Of a DNA stretch of 64,000 nucleotides, positions 41,395 through 50,493 are shown one piece after another (position 1 is the stretch's first letter; each line of letters begins with the position of its first letter). A program made the position numbers and the translations under genes. The notes under the pieces were generated by a model. It made no database searches. It saw only the letters and a program-made list of their open reading frames with translations, and was not told the origin of the DNA. The DNA is from Bacteroidota bacterium. Its GTDB lineage: Bacteria > Bacteroidota > Bacteroidia > Chitinophagales > Chitinophagaceae. The DNA lies in assembly GCA_023386235.1 (NCBI GenBank), contig JAEWKC010000009.1, positions 121,192 to 185,191 of the forward strand, written 5' to 3'.

Positions 41395-44127
41395 ATGAAG
41401 GATTTTTCATTTATTACCAATTCGCACCCCTCGTATATTGAGCGTTTGTATAAGGATTATACCCATGATCCGGAAAGCATAGACCCCGATTTAAAGAAAT
41501 TCTTTGAAGGATTTGATTACGCCATAGGTAGTTTTTCCGACAATGGAACCGACACCGGAAATATTAATGCAGACCAGTTGCTCAAAGAACTCAGCGTTTT
41601 TAACCTCATTTGGGGGTACAGAAAAAAAGCGCATCTCGTATCTAACACAAATCCTATCAGGCCAAGAAAGAATCGCCATGCCAATCTTGATTTGAAATAC
41701 TACGGCTTATCAGAGGAAGATTATAATACACATTTTGCAGCAGGTAATCTTATTGGTCTGCCCAATGCAACGCTGAAAGAAATAGAAGATAAGTTAAAAG
41801 CAGTGTACACCTCATCGGTAGGCGCAGAATTTCATTCTTTATACAACGAAGAAGAAATAGCGTTCATCATTGATGCCATGGAAAAAAGAATGCTCGAGGA
41901 GTTTACTACTAAAAAAAGAAAAAGAATACTCGAAAAAACCAATCAGGCTGTCATTTTTGAAAAGTTTTTACATACAAAATATATAGGACAGAAGCGTTTT
42001 TCGCTGGAAGGCGGAGAAGCTTTAATTCCCGCGCTGGACGAAATAATTTTTGATGCAGCCGAAGATGAAGTGAAAGAAGTAGTGATAGGTATGGCACATA
42101 GAGGCAGGCTAAATGTATTGGCCAATACTCTTGGAAAAACATACGAGCAAATATTTACAGAGTTTGAAGGTATCATTCCACCAGAAGGCACGCAGGGAAG
42201 CGGAGACGTAAAATACCATTTGGGCTTTAGAAGTGATTATATAACCACCAGAGAAAAAACAATCAATCTGCAGCTGATGCCCAATCCCTCTCACCTGGAA
42301 GTAGTAGGGCCGGTAGCTTTGGGATTTACAAGAGGCAAAGCCAATACCAATTATAATACCGATTTTGGCTATATTCTTCCTATACTAATTCATGGCGATG
42401 CCGCCCAGGCAGGCCAGGGCATAAATTACGAACTGGCGCAAATGAGCGGGCTGGCCGGCTACAACGTAGGAGGAACCATACATATAACCATCAATAATCA
42501 AATTGGCTTCACTACCGATTATGATGATGCCCGCACATCTTACTATTGCACATCCATTGCCGATGTTACCAAATCTCCGGTTTTTCATGTAAATGGCGAC
42601 CATATTGAAGCCGTGGTGCACGTGGCAAAAATGGCCTTTGAGTTTCGGCAGAAATTCCAAAAAGATGTATACATAGATATTCTTTGCTATAGAAGACACG
42701 GTCACAACGAAGGTGATGAACCCAAGTTTACACAGCCTACCTTGTACGCGCTGATTGACAATCATCCTAACCCAAGAGAAGTATATACAGAGTACCTGCT
42801 GAAGCATGGTAATGAAGATGCCAAAGAAATAGCCATGCAAATGGAGAAAAAATTCTGGTCAGACCTGCAGGAAAGACTGGACGATGTAAAGCAGCAGCCA
42901 TTACCTTATAAGTTGCAGGAACCCGAAAAGAAATGGAGAGATATGCGCTATGCGAGGGGAGACGACTTTCTGCAATCTCCTGCAACCGGTGTAGAAGAAA
43001 CGCGTCTGAGAGAATTGATAGACCGTATTTTTGATATAGATGAAGAATTTACGCCTATTAAAAAAGTAAAAAAACTGTTAGATGATAAGATAAAAATATT
43101 TAACAACGATAATAAAATAGACTGGGGAACAGCAGAGTTGCTGGCTTATTCTTCCATTATTTCCCAAGGTAAAGATGTAAGAATATCCGGCGAAGATGTA
43201 AAAAGAGGAACATTCGCGCACAGGCACGCGGTGCTTTACGACGAAGAAACAAACGAGCAATACAATCGTTTAGACAGGCTGGGAGAGGGTCAGGGAAAAC
43301 TAAGAATATTTAATTCACTGCTTAGTGAATATGGAGTAATGGGCTTTGAATATGGCTATAGTTTGGTAAACCCAGAAACGCTTACCATTTGGGAAGCACA
43401 GTATGGCGACTTTGCCAATGGAGCGCAAATGGTAATAGACGAGTATGTAGCGAGTGCCGAAGAAAAATGGGGAATCATGTCCGGGCTGGTATTGCTGTTG
43501 CCACATGGCTATGAAGGCGCGGGTCCTGATCACTCTAATGCACGCCCCGAAAGATTTTTACAAGGCTGCGCGCAATTAAATAACGTAGTCACAAATATCA
43601 CAACCGCCGCCAATTTATTTCATGCTTTGCGCCGGCAAATTACCTGGGATTTCCGTAAACCGCTAATTCTATTTTCGCCGAAAGCCAACCTGCGTCATCC
43701 GGAAAGCTTCAGCCATATCAGCGAATTTACACAGGGAAGTTTTAGAGAAGTGATTGATGACGCATTGGTAGAAAATCCCGAAGAAATTAAGAAAGTTCTT
43801 TTTTGCTCAGGAAAAATTTATTTCGATTTACTCGAAAAGAAAAAGAAAGACAACAGAACAGACGTAGCGCTTGTAAGACTGGAACAATTGTATCCCATGC
43901 CAAAAAATCAGTTGGTGGAATTGAAGAAGAAGTATAAAAACGCCATCTGGTTCTGGACACAGGAAGAACCTATGAATATGGGCGCGGCATATTATCTGCA
44001 AACAACTTTCAAAGCGTTTACATACGGAATTGTAAGCCGCAACCCGGCAGCGGCCACGGCCACCGGATTTGCAAAAGTGCATAAGATAGAGCAGGAAGAA
44101 ATAATAGAAACCGCTTTTTCCATATAA
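41395..44127 (+). CDS. sucA: 2-oxoglutarate dehydrogenase E1 component
   Basis: Thiamine-diphosphate-dependent decarboxylase of the 2-oxoglutarate dehydrogenase complex in the TCA cycle. It has 910 residues. The N-terminal peptide NSHPSYIERLYKDYTHDPESID is the part that binds E2. VIGMAHRGRLNVLANTLGK, LMPNPSHLEVVGPVALG, HGDAAQAGQGINYE and CYRRHGHNEGDEPKFTQP are E1 catalytic and cofactor regions; FNSLLSEYGVMGFEYGYS and LPHGYEGAGPDHSNARPERFLQ belong to the transketolase-like C-terminal half. It is followed after 67 bases by sucB. The E3 gene is not here. Confidence 0.97.
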   Translation: MKDFSFITNSHPSYIERLYKDYTHDPESIDPDLKKFFEGFDYAIGSFSDNGTDTGNINADQLLKELSVFNLIWGYRKKAHLVSNTNPIRPRKNRHANLDLKYYGLSEEDYNTHFAAGNLIGLPNATLKEIEDKLKAVYTSSVGAEFHSLYNEEEIAFIIDAMEKRMLEEFTTKKRKRILEKTNQAVIFEKFLHTKYIGQKRFSLEGGEALIPALDEIIFDAAEDEVKEVVIGMAHRGRLNVLANTLGKTYEQIFTEFEGIIPPEGTQGSGDVKYHLGFRSDYITTREKTINLQLMPNPSHLEVVGPVALGFTRGKANTNYNTDFGYILPILIHGDAAQAGQGINYELAQMSGLAGYNVGGTIHITINNQIGFTTDYDDARTSYYCTSIADVTKSPVFHVNGDHIEAVVHVAKMAFEFRQKFQKDVYIDILCYRRHGHNEGDEPKFTQPTLYALIDNHPNPREVYTEYLLKHGNEDAKEIAMQMEKKFWSDLQERLDDVKQQPLPYKLQEPEKKWRDMRYARGDDFLQSPATGVEETRLRELIDRIFDIDEEFTPIKKVKKLLDDKIKIFNNDNKIDWGTAELLAYSSIISQGKDVRISGEDVKRGTFAHRHAVLYDEETNEQYNRLDRLGEGQGKLRIFNSLLSEYGVMGFEYGYSLVNPETLTIWEAQYGDFANGAQMVIDEYVASAEEKWGIMSGLVLLLPHGYEGAGPDHSNARPERFLQGCAQLNNVVTNITTAANLFHALRRQITWDFRKPLILFSPKANLRHPESFSHISEFTQGSFREVIDDALVENPEEIKKVLFCSGKIYFDLLEKKKKDNRTDVALVRLEQLYPMPKNQLVELKKKYKNAIWFWTQEEPMNMGAAYYLQTTFKAFTYGIVSRNPAAATATGFAKVHKIEQEEIIETAFSI

Positions 44128-44194
44128 AAAGTTCAGCTTAAACAATTACAGGATAATCCACAAAACTGAAAACTAAATATAAATTAGAATAATA

Positions 44195-45823
44195 ATGATA
44201 GAGATAAAAGTGCCTACGGTAGGCGAATCAATCAACGAAGTTACACTAATAAAATGGGTGAAAAATGATGGCGATTATGTAGAACGAGACGAGGTGATAG
44301 CCGAGCTGGAAAGTGAAAAAGCTACTTTTGAAGTGAATGCAGAAAAGGCAGGCGTATTGCATCACGTGGCACAGTTAGACGAAACATTGAAAGTGGGCGA
44401 TGTGATGGCAAAAATTGACGAGACCGCTAAGCAGGCAAAAGCAGAAGACGAACGGCCGGCATCGGAAGACGAAAAAACAGAAGCTGAAAAAGAACAAAAG
44501 AAAGAAGAAAAAGTAGAGAATCAAGAGCCTCCTTCCGAGTCTTCTAAAAACGAGGGAGCCAAAGAGGCAAAGCCGCAAGAAGCCAAAGCCGCAGGAAAAG
44601 GCATAATAGAAGTGAAAGTGCCTACGGTAGGCGAATCAATCAATGAAGTTACTTTAATAAAATGGCTAAAGCAGGAAGGAGACCTGGTGAGAAGAGATGA
44701 AGCAATAGCCGAGCTGGAAAGTGAAAAAGCTACATTTGAGCTGAACGCCGAAGAATCTGGCAAATTGCAACTGTTGGCAAAAGTAGACGACGTGCTGCAG
44801 ATAGGACAATTGGTAGCTAAAATTGATTCGGATGTGGCCGTATCTGAAGAGGATGAAACCGAACCGGTTAAAAAAGAAGAAGCAAAACCTGAAGAAGAAA
44901 ATCAAAAGCAATCCGCTGAGCAGGAGAAAAAAGATGTAAAAGCATCGCCCGTTGCTTCCGCAATGATAGCCGATAAAAAAGTAGATACATCTGATATAAA
45001 AGCAAGCGGCGCCAATGGAAAAATCATGAAGAATGATGTGTTGGAAGCTTTGGCAAATCCCGGTAAGCACGCGTTTGCAGATGCTGAGCTAAACACTAGG
45101 AAAGAGCGCAGAGAAAAAATGAGCAACCTGCGTAAAACCATTAGCCGTCGTTTGGTAGAATCAAAAAACACTACTGCCATGCTTACCACATTCAACGAGG
45201 TAGACATGACGCGTATTATGGATATACGCAAGCAGTATAAAGATAAATTTAAAGAAGCGCATGGAGTAGGCTTGGGTTTCATGAGTTTCTTTAGCAAAGC
45301 CTGCGCTATTGCTTTAAGCGAATTTCCTGCTGTAAATGCTTACATTGATGGCAACGAAGTTGTATATCACGATTATGCCGATATCAGCATTGCCGTAAGC
45401 ACACCTAAAGGCCTTACTGTACCTGTAATGCGGAATGTGGAAAGTATGAGCATGGCAGAAATAGAAAAGAAAGTAATTGATCTGGCCACTAAAGCACGCG
45501 ATAGCAAATTGAGTATGGAAGAATTGCAGGGCGGCACTTTCACAATTACTAACGGGGGTGTTTTTGGAAGCTTATTAAGCACACCTATCATCAACCTGCC
45601 ACAAAGCGCCATCTTGGGAATGCATAAAATACAAGAGAGACCTATGGCCGTAAACGGACAGGTGGTGATACTTCCAATGATGTACGTGGCTTTGAGTTAC
45701 GATCACAGAATAGTTGACGGAAAAGAAAGTGTAAGCTTCCTGGTAAGAGTAAAAGAACTCTTGGAAAACCCTGATTTATTGCTCTTCAGAAAAGATCCTG
45801 TAAAGACTTTATTGGAATTATAG
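44195..45823 (+). CDS. sucB: 2-oxoglutarate dehydrogenase E2 with two lipoyl domains
   Basis: Dihydrolipoamide succinyltransferase core of the complex. It has 542 residues instead of about 400-420, because the lipoyl domain is duplicated: domain 1 is at residues 1-76 (lipoyl-lysine K42) and domain 2 at about 137-212 (K178). Each has IAELESEKATFE and is followed by an acidic, Lys/Glu-rich linker. The E1/E3-binding helix pair (SPVASAMIADKKVDTSDIKA, near 258) and the catalytic domain with the active-site histidine in SYDHRIVDGKES follow. The two lipoyl copies share two stretches of 29 identical bases, which indicates recent duplication or gene conversion. Confidence 0.96.
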   Translation: MIEIKVPTVGESINEVTLIKWVKNDGDYVERDEVIAELESEKATFEVNAEKAGVLHHVAQLDETLKVGDVMAKIDETAKQAKAEDERPASEDEKTEAEKEQKKEEKVENQEPPSESSKNEGAKEAKPQEAKAAGKGIIEVKVPTVGESINEVTLIKWLKQEGDLVRRDEAIAELESEKATFELNAEESGKLQLLAKVDDVLQIGQLVAKIDSDVAVSEEDETEPVKKEEAKPEEENQKQSAEQEKKDVKASPVASAMIADKKVDTSDIKASGANGKIMKNDVLEALANPGKHAFADAELNTRKERREKMSNLRKTISRRLVESKNTTAMLTTFNEVDMTRIMDIRKQYKDKFKEAHGVGLGFMSFFSKACAIALSEFPAVNAYIDGNEVVYHDYADISIAVSTPKGLTVPVMRNVESMSMAEIEKKVIDLATKARDSKLSMEELQGGTFTITNGGVFGSLLSTPIINLPQSAILGMHKIQERPMAVNGQVVILPMMYVALSYDHRIVDGKESVSFLVRVKELLENPDLLLFRKDPVKTLLEL

Positions 45824-45826
45824 TTT

Positions 45827-46438
45827 TTAAATCAACTTTTCTTCCAAAGCCATTTTTACCAATACGGCTGTATTACGTGCGCCTAATTTAAAAAGCAGGT
45901 TTTTGCGGTAACTGTTCACGGTTTCTACTCCCAAAAATAATTGCTGCGCAATCTCTGTATTGGTAAAACCATCAACAATCAATTTTAGCAAATCTTTTTC
46001 GCGCGGAGTGAGCCAGACATGTTGTTTAGTGGAGCGTTTCATCAGCATATCTATCTGTTCGCAAAGAAAAGTTTCACCGGCGGCAACTGTTTCAATACTC
46101 ATCAGGATTTCTTCAGGCATGGCGTTCTTGATCACGTAGCCCGACGCTCCATTTTCTGTCATTTGTCTTACGATGGAATATTCTGAATAACTGGTAAGCG
46201 CCACTATTTTTATGGATGGATATTTTTCCTTTATCTCTTTGCACAAATCTATGCCGCTGGCATCTGGAAGGTTGATGTCCAGTAAGAGCACATCGGGCTG
46301 CTCTTGCCGGAGATTTGCAAGGCACTCTTTACCGGTATAGCTCGTGGCGGTTGTTTGGGCAAAGCCCGATTCGTTTACAAGCTTTTGCAAACCTTCCGCT
46401 AAAATTTTATGATCGTCAACAATATGTACCGTTATCAT
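45827..46438 (-). CDS. NarL/LuxR-type response regulator
   Basis: A 203-residue two-domain regulator. The receiver has VHIVDDHKILAEGL (acidic pair D8-D9), the phospho-acceptor LLLDINLPD, and a signal-transducing threonine/lysine (ALTS, YVIKNA). The C-terminal LuxR helix-turn-helix is LTPREKDLLKLIVDGFTNTEIAQQLFLGVETVNSYRKNLLFKLG. It lies 49 bases downstream of the TPR histidine kinase in the same direction, so the two are a cognate pair. It probably binds a palindrome such as the one at 48482-48507; that is inference. Confidence 0.93.
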   Translation of the reverse strand: MITVHIVDDHKILAEGLQKLVNESGFAQTTATSYTGKECLANLRQEQPDVLLLDINLPDASGIDLCKEIKEKYPSIKIVALTSYSEYSIVRQMTENGASGYVIKNAMPEEILMSIETVAAGETFLCEQIDMLMKRSTKQHVWLTPREKDLLKLIVDGFTNTEIAQQLFLGVETVNSYRKNLLFKLGARNTAVLVKMALEEKLI

Positions 46439-46487
46439 TTTAATTTACTATTTACAAGTTTCATCTAACACCCCTCATCTGTCTTAT

Positions 46488-48416
46488 CTATAACTTAAAT
46501 TCCACGTTAATTTCCGTGCCTTTGCCGGGTTCGGAAAAAATATTGATAGTGCCATTAACCGATTCTACACGGGTGCGGATATTATTTAGTCCTGTACCCT
46601 TTTTTTCAGCATTAGGTTCAAAGCCTTTTCCATCGTCCTGCACAGTTACAGAAACACGATCGGGTTGCTGCACAATCTGCACATTGATATTTTCCGCTTC
46701 GGCGTGTTTCAGCGCATTGTTTACCAGCTCGTGCACGCTGCGGTATATCATGATTTCCAACTTGCTGTCAAGGCGGGACTCATCTCCGAAATAATGAAAA
46801 TGCACGTGGGAAAGACTGTTGCAAAAGTCTTGTAACGAAACTTTTAGTCCGTAGCGAGATAGCGAGTCCGGCATCATATTGTGTGCCACGCGCCTGAGTT
46901 CGGTGATGGAACTGTCGAGCATTTCCACCACTTTATTGAATTGCATCACATCATCCGATGCGAGAAGCGCTCCACCTTTTTTCATATCGAATAAATTGAG
47001 TTTTACTGCCGACAGCATTCCGCCCAACCCGTCGTGCAGGTCGCGCGCCAGGCGTGTGCGCTCGGTGGCTTCTCCTTCAAGGATGGCATGCGTGGCAATG
47101 AGTTGTTGTTCTTTTTCCAATTGAATCACCTGCTGCTGAGCTAAATGCTTTTTTGCCCGCTGACGCAGGTACAGCGCGCCCAAGAGGATTATTATCCCCG
47201 ATAAACTTACGGCGAATATGATGCCGTAAAGGATGCGCTCTTTTTCCAATGCGCTGATGCGGATTTCTTTTTTCTCGGTTTGATATTCAGTTTCGAGCAA
47301 AGCAATCTGACGCTGATTATTATCGGAAAAAACCGTATCCTTTAAAAGATAAGCCGCGTTGAGTTGATGAAAGGCAGTTTCGAAATTGCGGTTATGGGCA
47401 TTCGCGTGTGCCAATACCCATAATGCTTCGCGTTGCTTGTCCTTGGCTTGCAGCGTGATGGCTGTTTCTAGCGCTTTTGCCGCAGTTTCTTCTGCTTTGG
47501 CAAATTGTCTGTTCTCTAAATAGGCCTCCGAGAGAGCCACGTTTTTTCTCATAATTTCCCATTCATCACCCACTTGTGTGGCAAGCTGTTGCGCTTTTTC
47601 ATATTCTTTTATGGCCGAGGGATAATCTTTTTTATACTCCATCAGATACGTTCCGTAATTCAAATGGTATAGAAATATTTTATAAGGATCGTCGTACTTC
47701 TCACCGTATGCCAGCACCTGTTGGAGCGATGGAATAGCTTCTTCGTATTTGCCCTGATTTATCAGAGCATTGGCTAAATTGGTGTGTCCGGTGGCAGTTA
47801 TAAATTCATCTTCGTTTTTTTGAGACAATTCAATACACTCGCGCGCGTATTTTTCCGATTTCGCAAAATCGTCTACAAGGGCATACAAGTTGGCAAGATT
47901 ATTTAATGTGTAATGACGAATTTTTTCATTGTCGGTTTCATCAAACAATTTTGATGCATGGATATAATAATCAATGGCTTTTACATAATCTCCCTGAATT
48001 TGCTTGAGCGTACCATAATTATGAAAAACCATCGCTTCGCCTACAACTGCCTCTTTTGTTTTTAAGGAACGATAGATATGCTCTGCTTTTTCAAGATAAC
48101 GAAAAGATGAATCCAAATCGGTGTTAATCAACGTGAAAGCGGCGCCTTTGCTGCGATAGCTGTTGGCAAGCTGCATCGGATCGTTTTGCTTCTCTGCCAA
48201 ATGGACGGCTCGTTCCGTAATTTCAAAAGCCTTGGCCGGGCGGCTGTATAAGTATTGTTTTGAAACTGAAAGAAGAGAATCTGTATTCACTTTTCCATGC
48301 TTATCGGTATGCTTCAAAATAAGGGAATCCACGTTCTGTGCTATGGTGGGTACAGATAAAAATAAAAGCCCTACAAGCAGTGTAATGTGTTGTGCATAGT
48401 ATTTTCTGATCAGCAT
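46488..48416 (-). CDS. TPR-containing sensor histidine kinase
   Basis: A 642-residue membrane kinase. A signal peptide (residues 1-26) leads to a periplasmic array of TPR repeats (about 60-380; YVKAIDYYIHASKLFDETDN, FAKSEKYARECIELSQKNED, YEEAIPSLQQVLAYGEKYDD, YPSAIKEYEKAQQLATQVGD). One membrane helix at about 393-414 (GIIFAVSLSGIIILLGALYL) is followed by a coiled coil and a HisKA_3 kinase with ARDLHDGLGGMLSAVKLNL. The ATPase domain has VHELVNNALKHAEA and QDDGKGFEP. The TPR sensor probably reads protein-protein contacts in the periplasm. It diverges from the beta-helix lipoprotein at 48623. Confidence 0.93.
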   Translation of the reverse strand: MLIRKYYAQHITLLVGLLFLSVPTIAQNVDSLILKHTDKHGKVNTDSLLSVSKQYLYSRPAKAFEITERAVHLAEKQNDPMQLANSYRSKGAAFTLINTDLDSSFRYLEKAEHIYRSLKTKEAVVGEAMVFHNYGTLKQIQGDYVKAIDYYIHASKLFDETDNEKIRHYTLNNLANLYALVDDFAKSEKYARECIELSQKNEDEFITATGHTNLANALINQGKYEEAIPSLQQVLAYGEKYDDPYKIFLYHLNYGTYLMEYKKDYPSAIKEYEKAQQLATQVGDEWEIMRKNVALSEAYLENRQFAKAEETAAKALETAITLQAKDKQREALWVLAHANAHNRNFETAFHQLNAAYLLKDTVFSDNNQRQIALLETEYQTEKKEIRISALEKERILYGIIFAVSLSGIIILLGALYLRQRAKKHLAQQQVIQLEKEQQLIATHAILEGEATERTRLARDLHDGLGGMLSAVKLNLFDMKKGGALLASDDVMQFNKVVEMLDSSITELRRVAHNMMPDSLSRYGLKVSLQDFCNSLSHVHFHYFGDESRLDSKLEIMIYRSVHELVNNALKHAEAENINVQIVQQPDRVSVTVQDDGKGFEPNAEKKGTGLNNIRTRVESVNGTINIFSEPGKGTEINVEFKL

Positions 48417-48481
48417 GTTATGAGCTTTTATTTGTGAAGAATACTTTATTTAATACAAAAGTACCACCAATACAAGGTGAC

Positions 48482-48507
48482 AGAAACCCCTTTTTGGGGG
48501 TATTTCT
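48482..48507. promoter_or_regulatory. Imperfect inverted repeat upstream of the beta-helix lipoprotein
   Basis: Arms AGAAACCCC (48482-48490) and GGGGGTATTTCT (48496-48507) flank TTTTT. The arms pair at AGAAA/TTTCT and CCCC/GGGG with a two-base bulge. The site lies between the divergent kinase gene and the lipoprotein gene and precedes a TAGTTTTG -7 box by 17 bases, so it covers the -33 region. It is a candidate operator for the LuxR-type regulator. Confidence 0.45.
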
Positions 48508-48523
48508 CACTTTCTCTTCAGTG

Positions 48524-48531
48524 TAGTTTTG
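48524..48531 (+). promoter_or_regulatory. Putative -7 box (TAGTTTTG) of the beta-helix lipoprotein
   Basis: TAGTTTTG fits TAnnTTTG and lies 92 bases before the start at 48623. It sits just downstream of the inverted repeat annotated at 48482-48507. Confidence 0.5.
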
Positions 48532-48622
48532 CATTACTAAAGGTCGGAAAAATTCCTGAATTGGCATGCAAATAATCATTCACGCTCATGCCGGTTATTT
48601 ATTCACAATTAAAAAAATTAAA

Positions 48623-49720
48623 ATGGTAATGAAAAAGTATTTCAAATTTATGTTTATGGCTGCAATAGCCATAGCGTTCGCTTCTTGCGAAAAAGAAGCT
48701 ATCGAAAAAGAAGAAATTCCGCAAAACTGTGCTATGGTGGAAGTAACGGCAGACATTACTACGCCTACCACATGGACGGCTGGAAATGTATATGTCATTA
48801 AACGGCGTATATCGGTTCGAAGTGTTTTAACCATTGAGCCCGGTGTTATCGTTAAACTGAAAGATGCCCGGATTGATGTGTATGACGGTAAAATACTAGC
48901 AACCGGTACGGCACAGAAACGCATCGTGTTCACTTCGCTTGCCGATGACCGCTATTGTGGCGATACCAACGGAGATGGTACAGCGTCCCAGCCCCAAAAG
49001 GGAGATTGGCAACAGCTTTATATCCAAGACGGTACAGGGCACGTATTTAAATATGTGGACTTTTTCTATGCCGGACAAAACAGCGGCGGTTTTTATAATG
49101 CCGTAAAAATCAGTGGTTCCACGTTTGAGTTTGACAACTGCCGATTCGCACATACCCTGTTTAATCCGGCGGCATCTTATGAAAGCTCCACGGCATTCCA
49201 CGGCGGTTCGAATATGAGTAACCCCGAAACGCATAAATTTACCAATAACGCATTCTATGATAATGGGAAACCGTTGTACGTTTGGACACATTACACGGTG
49301 AATCCCAACAATAAGTTTCACAATCCGGAGAATCCGCAGCAAAAAAACAGCCACAACGGAATTGCTATGATTCGCAGTAGCGGCGGTTTGGACGCGACCG
49401 TGAAATGGCACGTTACCGAAGTGCCTTATATTTTGGATGAAAGGATACAAGTTCACGGTTCGCAAGTCATTGATATAGGGCCTAATGTCGTGGTGAAATT
49501 CAAGCGTACGGGTGCCGGAATTTCCCGGAATGCCGCATCAAACGTTGTTCTCAATCCATCCGCTATTCTCACTTCCTATAAAGACGATTCCGTAGGTGGA
49601 GACACTAATGGCGATGGCAATGCAACCACTCCGTCCAAAGGTGATTGGCTTGGGTTGTATAATATTGGTAGCCAACATTACGAAGCGAGCGCCAATATCC
49701 GCTATGCAGAAAAGCCGTAA
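48623..49720 (+). CDS. Beta-helix lipoprotein with two DTNGDG calcium-like motifs
   Basis: A 365-residue lipoprotein; starting at the ATG 48623 gives MVMKKYFKFMFMAAIAIAFASC (lipobox FASC), and a second ATG at 48629 is equally possible. The body looks like a right-handed beta-helix: PTTWTAGNVYVIKRRISVRS, VLTIEPGVIVKLKDARIDVYD, and a later parallel segment VIDIGPNVVVKFKRTG. Two near-parallel copies of a D-x-N-x-D-G calcium-binding motif appear, RYCGDTNGDGTASQPQKGDW and SVGGDTNGDGNATTPSKGDW, about 240 residues apart. Such proteins are common on Bacteroidota cell surfaces; the ligand is unknown. It has its own promoter facing the TPR histidine kinase. Confidence 0.82.
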   Translation: MVMKKYFKFMFMAAIAIAFASCEKEAIEKEEIPQNCAMVEVTADITTPTTWTAGNVYVIKRRISVRSVLTIEPGVIVKLKDARIDVYDGKILATGTAQKRIVFTSLADDRYCGDTNGDGTASQPQKGDWQQLYIQDGTGHVFKYVDFFYAGQNSGGFYNAVKISGSTFEFDNCRFAHTLFNPAASYESSTAFHGGSNMSNPETHKFTNNAFYDNGKPLYVWTHYTVNPNNKFHNPENPQQKNSHNGIAMIRSSGGLDATVKWHVTEVPYILDERIQVHGSQVIDIGPNVVVKFKRTGAGISRNAASNVVLNPSAILTSYKDDSVGGDTNGDGNATTPSKGDWLGLYNIGSQHYEASANIRYAEKP

Positions 49721-49801
49721 GGGTCAGATAACAGAACGCAGATATCCGGCAGCGAAGCGATTAGACATCAAAAAAACAATAAACATTTAAACATTAAAAA
49801 A

Positions 49802-50335
49802 ATGAAAAGAACAATCAGTATTCTATTGGCGCTCATATTCGCCTCAGTTATTCATGCGCAACCATTTCAAAAAGGTACCAGCGCGCTCAACTTAGGAGTC
49901 GGATTTGGCTCAACGCTTGGAGGCTTAGGCACGGGACGGCCGGCAATAAGCTTATCGTACGAAAAAGGTATGTGGGATGCGGGAAAAGGTATAATAAGCC
50001 TGGGAGCCTACGCCGGCAATACAGGATATAGCTATAAAGATGCCGGCTATAGCCAAAAGTGGAATTATAATGTTGTAGGCCTGCGAAGCGCTTATCATTA
50101 CAATGGCTTTAATAATGTACCCAAGCTGGATCCTTATGCCGGCTTAATGTTAGGATACAACTTTGTAACCTATTCCGTATCCGGAGATTACCAGGGAGCC
50201 AATAATTATGGCAGTGGCTTGGGCTATGCTTTTTTTGTAGGAGGCAGATGGTTTTTTACAGATAAAATAGCCGCATTTGCAGAATTAGGATATGGTGTTT
50301 CGGCACTAAACGCAGGCGTTGCTTTAAAGTTTTAA
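49802..50335 (+). CDS. Small outer-membrane beta-barrel protein
   Basis: A 177-residue exported protein: signal peptide MKRTISILLALIFASVIHAQ, then a glycine- and aromatic-rich series of about eight amphipathic strands (KGTSALNLGVGFGSTLGGLG, IISLGAYAGNTGYSYKDAGY, YAGLMLGYNFVTYSVSGDYQ, KIAAFAELGYGVSALNAGVALKF). It ends in phenylalanine, as outer-membrane barrels usually do. It follows the beta-helix lipoprotein by 81 bases and has a strong terminator after it, so the two may be one transcript under the LuxR-type regulator. The function is unknown. Confidence 0.85.
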   Translation: MKRTISILLALIFASVIHAQPFQKGTSALNLGVGFGSTLGGLGTGRPAISLSYEKGMWDAGKGIISLGAYAGNTGYSYKDAGYSQKWNYNVVGLRSAYHYNGFNNVPKLDPYAGLMLGYNFVTYSVSGDYQGANNYGSGLGYAFFVGGRWFFTDKIAAFAELGYGVSALNAGVALKF

Positions 50336-50391
50336 GAAAAAAGACAATCCTCCTGTTTCTTAAACGGAAAGACGACGTACAAGCTAAATCA

Positions 50392-50430
50392 AATCAGAGT
50401 AGAATAATTTCTATTCTGATTTTTTATTTT
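50392..50430 (+). terminator. Intrinsic terminator after the beta-barrel gene
   Basis: A 13-bp stem, AATCAGAGTAGAA (50392-50404) with TTCTATTCTGATT (50409-50421), closed by TAAT and followed by TTTTTATTTT on the plus strand. It lies 57 bases after the stop at 50335. One G-T pair is the only deviation. Confidence 0.9.
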
Positions 50431-50493
50431 ATAGAAAAATATATCAGATAAGTAAAAATAATTATCTTTAGATCCTTAAACTAATTATACAAT

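Noticed and set aside
44375..45070. Minus-strand frames rich in F and L opposite sucB
   Set aside because: These arise as complements of the Lys/Glu/Ala-rich linkers of SucB.
48896..49465. Open frame of 189 codons on the minus strand
   Set aside because: Antisense to the beta-helix lipoprotein gene; the plus-strand frame has a lipobox, a promoter and recognisable repeats.
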